Assembly (NCBI RefSeq): GCF_003991875.1
Contig: NZ_CP031423.1
Location: 1,054,001-1,118,000, forward strand
Direction: 5' to 3'
DNA from: Microbacterium lemovicicum
Lineage (GTDB): Bacteria; Actinomycetota; Actinomycetes; Actinomycetales; Microbacteriaceae
DNA length: 64,000 nucleotides
Positions 1 to 8,121 of the stretch are shown in pieces; position 1 is the first letter of the stretch, and each line of letters opens with the position of its first letter. Below the pieces are notes generated by a model. The model searched no databases, was not told the DNA's origin, and was given only the letters and a program-made list of their open reading frames with translations. Both the position numbers and the translations under genes were made by a program.

Positions 1-1
1 G

Positions 2-517
2 CCGGACGGATCCGGTCCTGTCAGCCTGGCGCGCGGCATGGAGATCGGGCACGTGTTCCAGCTCGGACGCAAGTACGCAGAGGTGCTCGGGCTCAAGGTG
101 CTCGACGAGAACGGCAAGCTCGTCACGGTCACGATGGGCTCGTACGGCATCGGCGTGACCCGCATCCTCGCGATCATCGCCGAGCTCAACAACGACGACC
201 GCGGCCTGATCTGGCCGGAGTCGGTGGCGCCCTTCGACGTCCACGTCGTCGCGACGGGCCGGGATGCTGCGGCCTTCACGCTCGCCGAGTCGCTGTCGTC
301 GGATCTCGAGGCCGCTGGCTTCGACGTCCTGTTCGACGATCGCCCGAAGGTGTCGCCCGGCGTGAAGTTCGGCGACGCCGAGCTCGTCGGCGTGCCCCGC
401 ATCGTCATCGTCGGGCGCGGCGCGGCGGACGGCGAGGTCGAGCTCTGGGACCGTCGGACCGGCGATCGCACGGTCGTCCCCGCGAGCGAGGCCGTGGCCC
501 GACTCACCGCGAGCTGA
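2..517 (+). CDS. proS: Prolyl-tRNA synthetase, C-terminal part (5' end outside window)
   Basis: C-terminal 171 residues of a class II prolyl-tRNA synthetase, which charges tRNA-Pro with proline in the cytoplasm. The reading frame is open from base 2, so the gene starts upstream. Visible are the end of the catalytic core (GHVFQLG, then GSYGIGVTR, the class II motif 3 region with its ATP-binding arginine) and the anticodon-binding domain from about FDVHVVATG onward. The match to bacterial ProRS is clear. In many actinobacteria rimP and nusA follow proS closely; here about 6.2 kb of other genes intervene before nusA. The 237 bases after the stop hold the tandem repeat described separately. Confidence 0.96.
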   Translation, partial: PDGSGPVSLARGMEIGHVFQLGRKYAEVLGLKVLDENGKLVTVTMGSYGIGVTRILAIIAELNNDDRGLIWPESVAPFDVHVVATGRDAAAFTLAESLSSDLEAAGFDVLFDDRPKVSPGVKFGDAELVGVPRIVIVGRGAADGEVELWDRRTGDRTVVPASEAVARLTAS

Positions 518-567
518 CCTGGCCACGCGCGGGGATCGCCTGCCGCGGGTCGGCGTCCCTCAGGCGG

Positions 568-762
568 GCGCCGGCTTCCTGCCGGGCGGGACGTCGGACC
601 ACGGCGCCTTCCACGCCATCACCGTCAGGACGGCGCCGGCTCTCGGCCGGGCGGGACGTCGGACCACGGCGCCTCCACGCCATTACCGTCAAAACGGCGC
701 CGGCTCTCGGCCGGGCACGACGTCGGACGAGAGCGCCTTCCGACACCGCTGCCGTCAGAACG
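568..762. repeat. Three tandem ~65 bp repeats overlapping the 3' end of the HNH gene
   Basis: Units at 568-632, 633-696 and 697-762 (65, 64 and 66 bases) share the plus-strand blocks GACGTCGGACCACGGCGCC and ACCGTCA-ACGGCGCCGGC with scattered substitutions. Read on the minus strand, each unit begins with GAGCCGGCRCCGTYYTGACGG, which is the last codons and the TGA stop of the HNH gene ending at 755. The array is therefore a decayed amplification of that gene's own 3' end. Two similar tail arrays occur elsewhere in the window, after pfkA and after the aldolase gene. Confidence 0.85.
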
Positions 763-2083
763 GTGCCGGCTCGTTGTCGACGCCGCTCTGAAACACCGGC
801 ATCCGGCGCTCGGGCTCGACGAGGTAGCGGCGGCCGGTCGGCGATATCCACTCGATGACGCCACCGCTGCCGGCAACCTGCCGCACCGACCACCCGCCGC
901 TGTGCTTGACGTGATGGTGACCGGAGCACAGTGGCGCCAGGTTCTCCAGCGACGTCTCGCCGCCGTCGACCCAGGCCTGGGTGTGGTCGATCTCGCAGCG
1001 TGACGCGGGCATCGTGCATCCGGGAGCGAGACATCGCTCGGCCCGCCACCGCACCAGCCGCTTGAGTTCGGGTGGCGGGTCGTAGCGTGTGCGGCCGACG
1101 GAGAGGGCGATTCCGGTTTCAGGGTGCGTGAGGATGCGCACCCAGGAGGCGGCGGCACCGCACAGCTCGCGGGCGCGATCGATGCCGATCGGACCGATGC
1201 CCTCCACCTCGGCGGGGTGCGTCCTCGCGTGCTCCGGGTCGAGGAGGGAGAGCGCCGGGACGGTGACCAGGACGGTCGGGCGGATGCCCCGGGCGACGGC
1301 GCCGTGGTCTGGGCAGATGCCGTCGATGAGCAGGTCGCAGAGGATATCGGCGCGCGCCTGGTCGAGCGACCGATCGCTCGCGCGTTCCGTGAGCGGGCGG
1401 TCGTCCCCACTCCCGCGCCCTGTCATCGCCTTCGCCATGCGCGTCAGGCGGTCGAAGACCGCGTGGGCCTCGACCGCCGGGAGGTAGGCCGTCACGCGCA
1501 TCATGCCGTCGACAGCCGGCTCGATCGTCACGCACCGTTCGGTGACGCCGCGCGCGTGACGCTCGGCGAGCGTCACCGACTCCTCCGTCTCGATCAGACG
1601 GCGCAGCCGCCGACGGAACGATCCCGCGGGGAGCGCCCCTGCGAGTTCGACGGCCTCACGCGTCAGTCGGGCAGCAGTCGCAGGATCGGCGGCATCGAGC
1701 AGGTCGACGAGATAGCGCGCGTGCTGATCGGTGATCCGCGCGTGCATCATGGCGTCGAGCGCTGCCGGGTAGCGCTCGGCCAAGGCGGTCGAGCCCGCCA
1801 TGAGGTCGCCGACCGCGTATTCGGTGAGCCGGAGGGCGGCGGCGAGTTCGAGGCGGAGCGAGCGGTCGATCATCTCGTCCGCGACGGCGGAGGAGCCCGC
1901 ATGCGTCATAAGCTCCCTGCGCAGAGCGGCCACCGAGGCGTACTGCTCCGCCGTCTGCATCGTGAGCACCGCGGCGATGTCGGTGACCTGACCGACCGGG
2001 TCGCGCGGCGTGAATGCGGCCGCACGCACGTCGACGTCGTCCCAATAGCCCGGGTAGGGCTCGGTCTCGTCGTCTCGGTACAT
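755..2083 (-). CDS. DUF222 / HNH endonuclease domain protein (13E12-repeat-like family)
   Basis: A 442-residue protein. The N-terminal two thirds is the helical DUF222 region common in Microbacteriaceae and mycobacterial 13E12 proteins. The C-terminus carries a zinc-supported HNH nuclease: CLAPGC, then CEIDHTQAWVDGG and LCSGHHHVKH, with the expected His, Asn and His. The family is presumed to cut DNA, but targets are mostly unknown. The ATG at 2083 sits 7 bases from a minus-strand -10 box TAAACT (2095-2090), implying a leaderless mRNA. A perfect 16 bp SOS-type palindrome at 2094-2109 overlaps that promoter, so DNA-damage induction through LexA is likely. The end of the gene is copied in the downstream repeats. 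Confidence 0.9.
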   Translation of the reverse strand: MYRDDETEPYPGYWDDVDVRAAAFTPRDPVGQVTDIAAVLTMQTAEQYASVAALRRELMTHAGSSAVADEMIDRSLRLELAAALRLTEYAVGDLMAGSTALAERYPAALDAMMHARITDQHARYLVDLLDAADPATAARLTREAVELAGALPAGSFRRRLRRLIETEESVTLAERHARGVTERCVTIEPAVDGMMRVTAYLPAVEAHAVFDRLTRMAKAMTGRGSGDDRPLTERASDRSLDQARADILCDLLIDGICPDHGAVARGIRPTVLVTVPALSLLDPEHARTHPAEVEGIGPIGIDRARELCGAAASWVRILTHPETGIALSVGRTRYDPPPELKRLVRWRAERCLAPGCTMPASRCEIDHTQAWVDGGETSLENLAPLCSGHHHVKHSGGWSVRQVAGSGGVIEWISPTGRRYLVEPERRMPVFQSGVDNEPAPF

Positions 2084-2093
2084 GATCAGAGTT

Positions 2094-2109
2094 TAGAACA
2101 TATGTTCTA
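2094..2109. promoter_or_regulatory. LexA/SOS-type operator at the HNH gene promoter
   Basis: The sequence TAGAACATATGTTCTA is a perfect 16 bp palindrome containing GAAC-N4-GTTC, the core of the actinobacterial and Bacillus-type SOS box. It overlaps the minus-strand -10 hexamer (2095-2090) of the HNH gene and lies 11 bases before its ATG, an ideal place for repression. It could in principle also affect the divergent LOG gene, whose start is about 100 bases away. Confidence 0.75.
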
Positions 2110-2210
2110 GAAATGCGAATGCTTGCGTACATCTGTGAACGGCGAATCCTCCACAGGAGGACGGGTGGAAGCTCCGCCCGTCGCGCTCCGTCGCATGACA
2201 GGGTGGAGAC

Positions 2211-3272
2211 ATGGAGACCGGATCGACCAACCCGATTCCCCCCGAGGTCACGGAAGACCTCCGCCGCACGATCGAGACCGCAGGGATCACCGAGAGCGCC
2301 GATCTCGTGGCGCGCATCCTCGCGACGGGCATCGGCATGGGGCTGGACCGCACCGACCGGCTCGACCTCAAGATCACGACCGCGGCACTTTCCGAGATGC
2401 GGGCCGCCTTCCGTCTCTTCGCGCCGTTCTCCGACGTGCCGAAGGTGACCATCTTCGGGTCCGCGCGCACCCGGCCCGATGACGCCGCCTACCGCCAAGC
2501 CTCGGATGTGGCGGCGGCGCTCGCCGGCCACGGGTGGATGGTGGTCACGGGCGCGGGTCCGGGCATCATGCAGGCGGCCGCCGAGGGCGCCGGCCCCGAT
2601 CACTCGCTCGGTGTGTCGATCCGCCTGCCGTTCGAGCAGCGTCCGAACGCGATCGTGGAAGCCAACGCGCGCAACGTCGCGATGAAGTACTTCTTCACGC
2701 GGAAGCTGATGCTCGTGAAGGAGTCGAGCGGCTTCGTCTGCGTGCCGGGGGGCTTCGGCACGCTGGACGAGATGTTCGAACTGCTCACCCTGCAGCAGAC
2801 CGGCAAGGCCGAGCCCACCCCCGTGGTGCTGCTCGACGAGCCGGGCGGCACGTTCTGGAAAGGACTGGAGACGTTCGTCCACGAGCACCTCGAGACCGCC
2901 GGCGTGATCTCGCCCCACGATTTCGATCGGGTCGTCATCACCGATTCCGTCGACGAGGCGACAGCCGAGATCATGGGCTTCTGGCGCAACTACGACTCGA
3001 TGCGGTGGGTCGGCGGACGACTGGTGCTCCGGCTGAAGGCCGCGCCGACGGACGCGGAGATCGAGGAACTCAACGAGCGATTCCCCACCCTGCTGGCGGA
3101 CGGCCGGATCGAGCGCACCGAGCCCCTGCGGGTCGAGCGCGAAGACGACGACAAGATCGACCTGCCGCGTCTCGTGCTTCGGCTGAACCAGTGGCGCGTC
3201 GGTGAGCTGCACCGACTCATTCGCGCACTGAACGACCTGCCCTCGGCACCTTCCGAGACGGCGATCCCGTAA
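2211..3272 (+). CDS. LOG-family (TIGR00730-like) nucleotide-processing protein
   Basis: A 353-residue Rossmann-fold protein of the LOG family, often misnamed lysine decarboxylase. Members cleave nucleoside 5'-monophosphates such as cytokinin riboside monophosphate to base and ribose 5-phosphate. The signature PGGFGTLDE is at 179-187, and an upstream GAGPGIM motif binds the phosphate. The protein is longer than the roughly 190-residue plant-like LOGs, with N-terminal and C-terminal extensions as in the larger actinobacterial forms, so its substrate may differ. It is transcribed divergently from the HNH gene. A possible extended -10 (TGACAGGGT, 2196-2204) ends 7 bases before the ATG. Confidence 0.85.
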   Translation: METGSTNPIPPEVTEDLRRTIETAGITESADLVARILATGIGMGLDRTDRLDLKITTAALSEMRAAFRLFAPFSDVPKVTIFGSARTRPDDAAYRQASDVAAALAGHGWMVVTGAGPGIMQAAAEGAGPDHSLGVSIRLPFEQRPNAIVEANARNVAMKYFFTRKLMLVKESSGFVCVPGGFGTLDEMFELLTLQQTGKAEPTPVVLLDEPGGTFWKGLETFVHEHLETAGVISPHDFDRVVITDSVDEATAEIMGFWRNYDSMRWVGGRLVLRLKAAPTDAEIEELNERFPTLLADGRIERTEPLRVEREDDDKIDLPRLVLRLNQWRVGELHRLIRALNDLPSAPSETAIP

Positions 3273-3291
3273 CCCGCACCGGCCCGACGGT

Positions 3292-4074
3292 TCAGTAGCC
3301 GGCGGCGCTCCGGATCCTGTCGCGCTCGGCGACGAGGTCCGGGTAGCCGTAGAAGAACCTCAGCTTGTCGGCAACGAGGGAATTGTCCTGTCCCGTCGGC
3401 GTGGGTTCCGCGACGAACGTCACGAACGTCTCGGCGAAGTCCTCGCCGACGCTGGTGGCGGCGTACTCGGTCACGAAGTCCGCTTCGTGCTCCGCGTAGA
3501 GCGCCGACGCGGCCTCGGGGTCGCCGTTGTCAGCCGCGGGAGCCGACGGACCGTAGTCCTTCCAGAACTCGTCGTCGAACGCGACGATGTACGACTGCGT
3601 CCGGGCACACCCGTCGGCGATCTCGAACGTGGTGCAGTCGAGTCGTCCGATGTCCACCTGATCGACCGACAGTGACAGCATGTGGGCGAACTCGTGGACC
3701 AGCGTCTCCCTCATGGTCGGGTCCCGCGAGTACGCGAGATTCACTCCGAGCACCCAGAAGCGCGGATCGACGTCGTGGGATACGTAGGCGGCGGTGTCGA
3801 CGTCGCCCGAGTCACCGGCCCGCATCTCCCTGATCTGGTCCGCGCGTTCCCCGGCCACCTCACGGAAGGCGTCCCACACTTCCTCGGCGCGCGCGCTGGG
3901 CTCCGGCTCCAGCACTCCGTCGGAGACACGGTAGACGTTCACCGCATCGAGCGCCTCATCCTCGAACTCGCCGTAGGGGAGCGGATCCGTCCACTTCTCC
4001 GTCGGGATCGCGCACCCGGCGAGAACACCCCCGGCCACGAGGGCGGCGACGAGGGAGAGGGCGAGGCGGCGCAC
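3292..4074 (-). CDS. Putative zinc-metallopeptidase-like lipoprotein
   Basis: A 260-residue secreted lipoprotein. The N-terminus has arginines, a hydrophobic stretch and a lipobox ending LAGC, with lipidated Cys21. A zinc-peptidase motif HEFAH is at 127-131, and a later segment EDFAETF could give further ligands. The family is not one I can name and no substrate is known. I chose the GTG at 4074 rather than the GTG at 4119 because a -10 box TACTCT (minus strand 4086-4081) ends 7 bases before it, as in other leaderless genes here, and because the signal peptide then has normal length. It ends 20 bases from the convergent LOG gene. Confidence 0.72.
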   Translation of the reverse strand: MRRLALSLVAALVAGGVLAGCAIPTEKWTDPLPYGEFEDEALDAVNVYRVSDGVLEPEPSARAEEVWDAFREVAGERADQIREMRAGDSGDVDTAAYVSHDVDPRFWVLGVNLAYSRDPTMRETLVHEFAHMLSLSVDQVDIGRLDCTTFEIADGCARTQSYIVAFDDEFWKDYGPSAPAADNGDPEAASALYAEHEADFVTEYAATSVGEDFAETFVTFVAEPTPTGQDNSLVADKLRFFYGYPDLVAERDRIRSAAGY

Positions 4075-4139
4075 GACCTCAGAGTAGGTCACGCGCCGCC
4101 CCGGCGAGGAGCGGATCACACGTCCGCCCGCCGCATCCG

Positions 4140-4643
4140 TCAGCCGACGATGCGCCCGTGATTGGTGATGTCGTCGTCCGGGGTGTCGCGGGTGACCAGC
4201 GACTTCAGCATCACAGCCGCCATCGCGATCCTGTTCTTCGCCGGCTCCCAGAACTCCGTCTCGACGGGGGAGACCTTCAGCAGGGTGATCCCCGGGGTGT
4301 CGAGGCCGTCCTCGAACCAGATGTCGAGCGACGGCGAGTACAGCTCGGCCATCTTCGCCTCGTCGTGCACGATGCTCGCGCGTCCGGCGACCGAGACGTA
4401 GCGCATCCCCTTCGCATCGCAGTAGGCGAGGTTGACGTCATGGTCGGCCTTGGCCTCCTCGACCTTCTTGGTGTCCTCCGAGGTGAAGAACCAGATGTCG
4501 CCGTTGTCGTCCATCTCCCGTGTGCTCATCGGGCGGCTGACGAGCCTTCCGGCGTCGTCCTGCGTCGTCAGCATGGTGAAGTCGATGTCCTCGACGAGTT
4601 CCTTCACGCGATCGCGTGCTTCCTTGCCTGTCAGTTCCGTCAT
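4140..4643 (-). CDS. Pyridoxamine 5'-phosphate oxidase-fold general stress protein
   Basis: A 167-residue split-barrel protein of the general-stress (GSP26-like) branch of the PNPOx superfamily, which binds FMN or a related flavin. Typical segments are FTMLTTQDDAGRLVSRPM near the N-terminus, DIWFFTSEDTKKVEE, and YVSVAGRASIVHD. Catalytic function in this branch is poorly defined. The ATG at 4643 is preferred over one 36 bases upstream because AGGAG (minus strand 4657-4653) lies in front of it. It lies upstream of the lipoprotein gene on the same strand, with a 65-base gap that contains that gene's own promoter. Confidence 0.85.
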   Translation of the reverse strand: MTELTGKEARDRVKELVEDIDFTMLTTQDDAGRLVSRPMSTREMDDNGDIWFFTSEDTKKVEEAKADHDVNLAYCDAKGMRYVSVAGRASIVHDEAKMAELYSPSLDIWFEDGLDTPGITLLKVSPVETEFWEPAKNRIAMAAVMLKSLVTRDTPDDDITNHGRIVG

Positions 4644-4732
4644 GACTCGATGCTCCTGCCTGGCCGCATCGATCGCCAAGGTCTTGACATCGTCGGACGG
4701 TCGCCCCGACCGCGCCGACCTACGATTGACCG

Positions 4733-6592
4733 ATGGCCGATCACCCCCGTCAGGGCGTCTGGCGCGTGCGCTTCAGTGCGCTGCCGACGCTGCTGGCGCG
4801 TACGCCGCCGGGCGTTCGGACGATCGCCGGTCTGGGCGTCGCCGTCCTCGGCGTGATGATCGTCTTCCGCCCTCTGACCTCCCTCCTGCTGCTGTCGGTC
4901 TACGTCGGATGCAGCGCGATCATCTCCGGCCTGTTCACCCTGATCGTCCACCGCAGCTCGCCGGAATGGTGGACGCGCGTGTTCGCGGTGCTGTGGCTTC
5001 TCGGCGGGACGGCGGTGCTCATCTGGCTGGGGCGCAGCTTCGAGGTCCTTCCCGTCGTCCTGGCCATCCTGATCATCCTCGGCGGGCTGGCCGCGCTGGG
5101 CGACGCCGTGCTCGGCGGGAGCGTCAGCGAACGCGTGCTCGCCGCCGCGTGGGGAGGAGCGCAGCTGGCCTTCGGCATCCTCTCCCTGACATGGCCCGAC
5201 GTCACCCTGCTCGTCGTCGCCGTGGTCTTCGGAGCTCGCACGATCGTCTTCGGCGCGGCATCCGTCATCGGCGGCATTCGGGAGCTCGCGCGGCGCGCGC
5301 AGCCGCCGGAGTCCGCGGGCACCGTCGAGCGCGCGCGGGCGCGGCGCGGGCGCGCATGGGCGGCCGGGGGGCGCTACGCGCTGGCCCTCATGCTGATTAC
5401 GGCGTCCGCCGCCGGCTGGGGGCTCAACGACTGGCTCGCCGACGGCGCCCCCGTCCTCGACGGGTTCTACGACCCGCCGGACGATGTTCCCTCCGAGCAC
5501 GGGAGGCTCATCCGTGCGGACGACTACGTGGGCTGGCCGCCGGCCGGAGGCGAGGTGCAGCGGATCCTCTACACGACGCAGGATTCGGCCGGCAGGGCGG
5601 CCGTCGCCAGCGCGCTCGTCATCACCCCGGTCGACCCGCCGCCCGGGCCCCGACCGGTGGTCAGCTGGAATCACGGCACGACCGGCGTCGCGCGCAGCTG
5701 CGCGCCGAGTCTGCGCGAGGATTCCGCGATCGACTGGGCCATCCCGGCGGTGGACGAGGTCATGGCGCGAGGGTGGGTGGTCGTCGCCTCCGACTACTCC
5801 GGACAGGGCGCCCCCGGAGTCTTCCCCTACCTGATCGGAGCAGGGGAGGCGCGGTCCTCGCTGGACGCCGTCCTCGCAGCGCGCGAGGCGCAGGCCCGTT
5901 CCACCACGGGCTTCGTCGAGCTCGGGTCGGAGGTCGCCGTGTGGGGTCACTCGCAGGGAGGCCACGCTGCCCTGTGGACGGCTCAGCTAGCACGCGACTA
6001 CACGCCTCAGCTCACGATCGTCGGAACGGCGGTCGCGGCGCCCGTGGCGGACCCGAAAGCGCTCGCCGGTGAACTCATCCGCGGCGGTGCCGGCGCGGAG
6101 CTGTCGGTTCTCACCGCCTGGGTGCTGGCCCCCTACAGCCAGACCTATCCCGATGTCTCGCTCAACACCTACGTTACGCCTGCCGCTCGCGCCATCGTCC
6201 GGGAGATGACGCAACGATGTCTGCTCGAGCCCGGCGTCGTGGTCTCTCTCGTCAGCGCGCTGGGAGTGTCCGAGGATCGCCCGATCTACTCCGCCGGCCT
6301 CATCGGAGGGGCTCTGGGCGACCGGTTGGCCCAGAACGCCGCGACCGGTCCGTTCCCGAGCCCCGTCCTGGCCGTGTGGGGGAGCGCCGACGAGGTCGTT
6401 CCGCCGCGCCTGCAGGAGGAGTGGGTCCGCAGCCAGTGCGACGCAGGCACCGCGATCGACAGTGCCGTTCTGGCCGGCTACTCGCATGTCCAGCCGATCA
6501 CTCCGGGCTCCCGCTTCCTGCCGACCCTCATGCGCTGGACGGCGGAGCGGTTCGACGGAAGGAGTGCACCGGCGGCCGAGTGCGCCGGATGA
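4733..6592 (+). CDS. HdeD/DUF308 membrane domain fused to a secretory-type lipase
   Basis: A 619-residue fusion. Residues 1 to about 190 form several membrane helices of HdeD/DUF308 type. After an Arg-rich linker and one more helix (around 210-225), the rest is an alpha/beta hydrolase of the LIP/secretory lipase type: oxyanion-side NHGTTG, nucleophile elbow GHSQGG with Ser407, a probable acid in WGSADEVVPP and a histidine in GYSHVQP. The hydrolase is expected outside the membrane, acting on lipids or esters. A -10 box TACGAT (4721-4726) ends 7 bases before the ATG, so the mRNA is probably leaderless. The gene stands alone between proS and nusA. The fusion itself deserves checking. Confidence 0.85.
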   Translation: MADHPRQGVWRVRFSALPTLLARTPPGVRTIAGLGVAVLGVMIVFRPLTSLLLLSVYVGCSAIISGLFTLIVHRSSPEWWTRVFAVLWLLGGTAVLIWLGRSFEVLPVVLAILIILGGLAALGDAVLGGSVSERVLAAAWGGAQLAFGILSLTWPDVTLLVVAVVFGARTIVFGAASVIGGIRELARRAQPPESAGTVERARARRGRAWAAGGRYALALMLITASAAGWGLNDWLADGAPVLDGFYDPPDDVPSEHGRLIRADDYVGWPPAGGEVQRILYTTQDSAGRAAVASALVITPVDPPPGPRPVVSWNHGTTGVARSCAPSLREDSAIDWAIPAVDEVMARGWVVVASDYSGQGAPGVFPYLIGAGEARSSLDAVLAAREAQARSTTGFVELGSEVAVWGHSQGGHAALWTAQLARDYTPQLTIVGTAVAAPVADPKALAGELIRGGAGAELSVLTAWVLAPYSQTYPDVSLNTYVTPAARAIVREMTQRCLLEPGVVVSLVSALGVSEDRPIYSAGLIGGALGDRLAQNAATGPFPSPVLAVWGSADEVVPPRLQEEWVRSQCDAGTAIDSAVLAGYSHVQPITPGSRFLPTLMRWTAERFDGRSAPAAECAG

Positions 6593-6720
6593 GCATCCCC
6601 GTCGTCACCGCCCGGGTGGTGGCCGGCTCTCCCAGGAGGTTCGGCGCAGCATCCGGTATCGTATGGAGGATGCCGCGGGGCGCGCACGTCCCCGGTGAGA
6701 GCTGAATATTGGAGGGCACT

Positions 6721-7710
6721 GTGGACATCGATCTCGGACTGCTGAGGACGATCGAGCGGGAGAAGGACATCCCCTTCGACGAGCTTGCACGCATCATCGA
6801 GCAGGCGATCCTCACCGCCTACGGCCGTCACGTCTCCGAGTCCGGAGAGATCCCCGCCGGCGCGCGGTCGGAGCTCGACCGCAAGACCGGGCACGTCGCC
6901 ATCTACGCACCCGTCCTCGACGACGAGGGTGCGATCGTGGGCGAAGAGGAGCAGGTTCCCGACGACTTCGGCCGCATCGCCGCCTTCGCCGCCAAGCAGG
7001 TCATCAGCCAGCGTCTGCGCGACATCGCCGACGACGCCGTGCTCGGCGAATTCCGCGGCAAGGAGGGCGACATCGTCGCCGGCGTCGTGCAGCAGGGTCC
7101 GAACCCGCGCATGGTGCACGTCGACCTGGGCACGGTCGAGGCGATCCTCCCCCCGGAGGAGCAGGTCCCCGGCGAGCAGTACACCCACGGATCGCGCCTG
7201 CGCGTCTACGTCACGTCGGTGTCGAAGGGACTCAAGGGTCCGCAGATCACCGTGTCGCGCACGCACCCCGGCCTCGTGCGGAAGCTCTTCTCGCTCGAGG
7301 TGCCCGAGATCGCCGCCGGACTGGTGGAGATCGTCTCGCTCGCCCGCGAGGCCGGCCACCGCAGCAAGGTCGCGGTCAAGGCGAACGACCCGTCGATCAA
7401 CGCCAAGGGCGCCTGCATCGGCGAGCTCGGCCGTCGCGTCCGCGCCGTCACCGAGGAGCTCGGCGGCGAGAAGATCGACATCGTCGACTACGACCCCGAG
7501 CTCGCGAAGTTCGTGGCGAACGCGCTGTCCCCGGCGAAGGTGACCTCCAGCTTCATCCTGGATGCCTCGTCCAAGGCCGTCCGCGCGCTGGTGCCGGACT
7601 ACCAGCTGTCGCTGGCCATCGGCAAGGAAGGCCAGAACGCCCGCCTCGCCGCCAAGCTGACCGGCGCGAAGATCGACATCCAGCCCGACAGCATCCTCGA
7701 GGACGCGTGA
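6721..7710 (+). CDS. nusA: Transcription termination/antitermination factor NusA
   Basis: A 329-residue NusA that binds RNA polymerase and nascent RNA, controlling pausing, termination and antitermination. Domains in order are the N-terminal polymerase-binding region (1 to about 105), an S1 RNA-binding domain (about 110-185) and two KH domains containing GACIGELGRRV and AIGKEGQNARLA. The C-terminal acidic repeats of proteobacterial NusA are absent, as is normal in actinobacteria. I chose GTG at 6721, preceded by GGAGG (6711-6715), over a start 12 bases upstream. It heads the nusA-ylxR-infB-rbfA group; the usual upstream partner rimP is not in the preceding 6 kb. Confidence 0.97.
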   Translation: MDIDLGLLRTIEREKDIPFDELARIIEQAILTAYGRHVSESGEIPAGARSELDRKTGHVAIYAPVLDDEGAIVGEEEQVPDDFGRIAAFAAKQVISQRLRDIADDAVLGEFRGKEGDIVAGVVQQGPNPRMVHVDLGTVEAILPPEEQVPGEQYTHGSRLRVYVTSVSKGLKGPQITVSRTHPGLVRKLFSLEVPEIAAGLVEIVSLAREAGHRSKVAVKANDPSINAKGACIGELGRRVRAVTEELGGEKIDIVDYDPELAKFVANALSPAKVTSSFILDASSKAVRALVPDYQLSLAIGKEGQNARLAAKLTGAKIDIQPDSILEDA

Positions 7711-7778
7711 CGCGGACGCCGGTCTCCCCTGAAGCGGAGCGCACGAAGGGGTCGGCGGGCTGAGCCCCCAGGTGTAGA

Positions 7779-8030
7779 ATGGAATCTGTACGAACGTGCG
7801 TCGGTTGTCGCGCTCGTGCCTCCCGGTCCTCCCTGCTCAGGGTGGTGGCCATCGATTCCGCGCTCATCCCCGATGAACGTGCGGCGATTCCCGGGAGGGG
7901 CGCGTGGGTCCACCCGACTCTCGAGTGTGCGGAGACCGCCATCCGGCGCCGTGCCTTTGTGCGTGCATTGCGTGTGTCGGGTTCGCCCGATGCGCAGACC
8001 TTGATCGACCACCTCCAGCGAAACGGCTGA
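7779..8030 (+). CDS. ylxR: YlxR family (DUF448) RNA-binding-type protein
   Basis: An 83-residue YlxR protein, found between nusA and infB in many bacteria. The hallmark TCVGCR near the N-terminus is followed by the conserved region IPGRGAWVHP and a basic helix. Members have been linked to RNA or nucleoid binding and to RNase P or transcription control, but the role is not settled. It lies 68 bases after nusA and 91 bases before infB, so it is probably cotranscribed with them. Confidence 0.92.
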   Translation: MESVRTCVGCRARASRSSLLRVVAIDSALIPDERAAIPGRGAWVHPTLECAETAIRRRAFVRALRVSGSPDAQTLIDHLQRNG

Positions 8031-8121
8031 ACGGCTATGGAAAAAAAGTGAACGGCTCGAAATGAGTCCCGTCCGCGACTAACGGTCTGCCCTGCCTGGG
8101 TGGACCCCAGACAGGAGAATT

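Noticed and set aside
7774..7779. TAGAAT as a ylxR promoter
   Set aside because: It overlaps the ylxR start codon, so a transcript from it could not contain the start; ylxR is better read from the nusA transcript.
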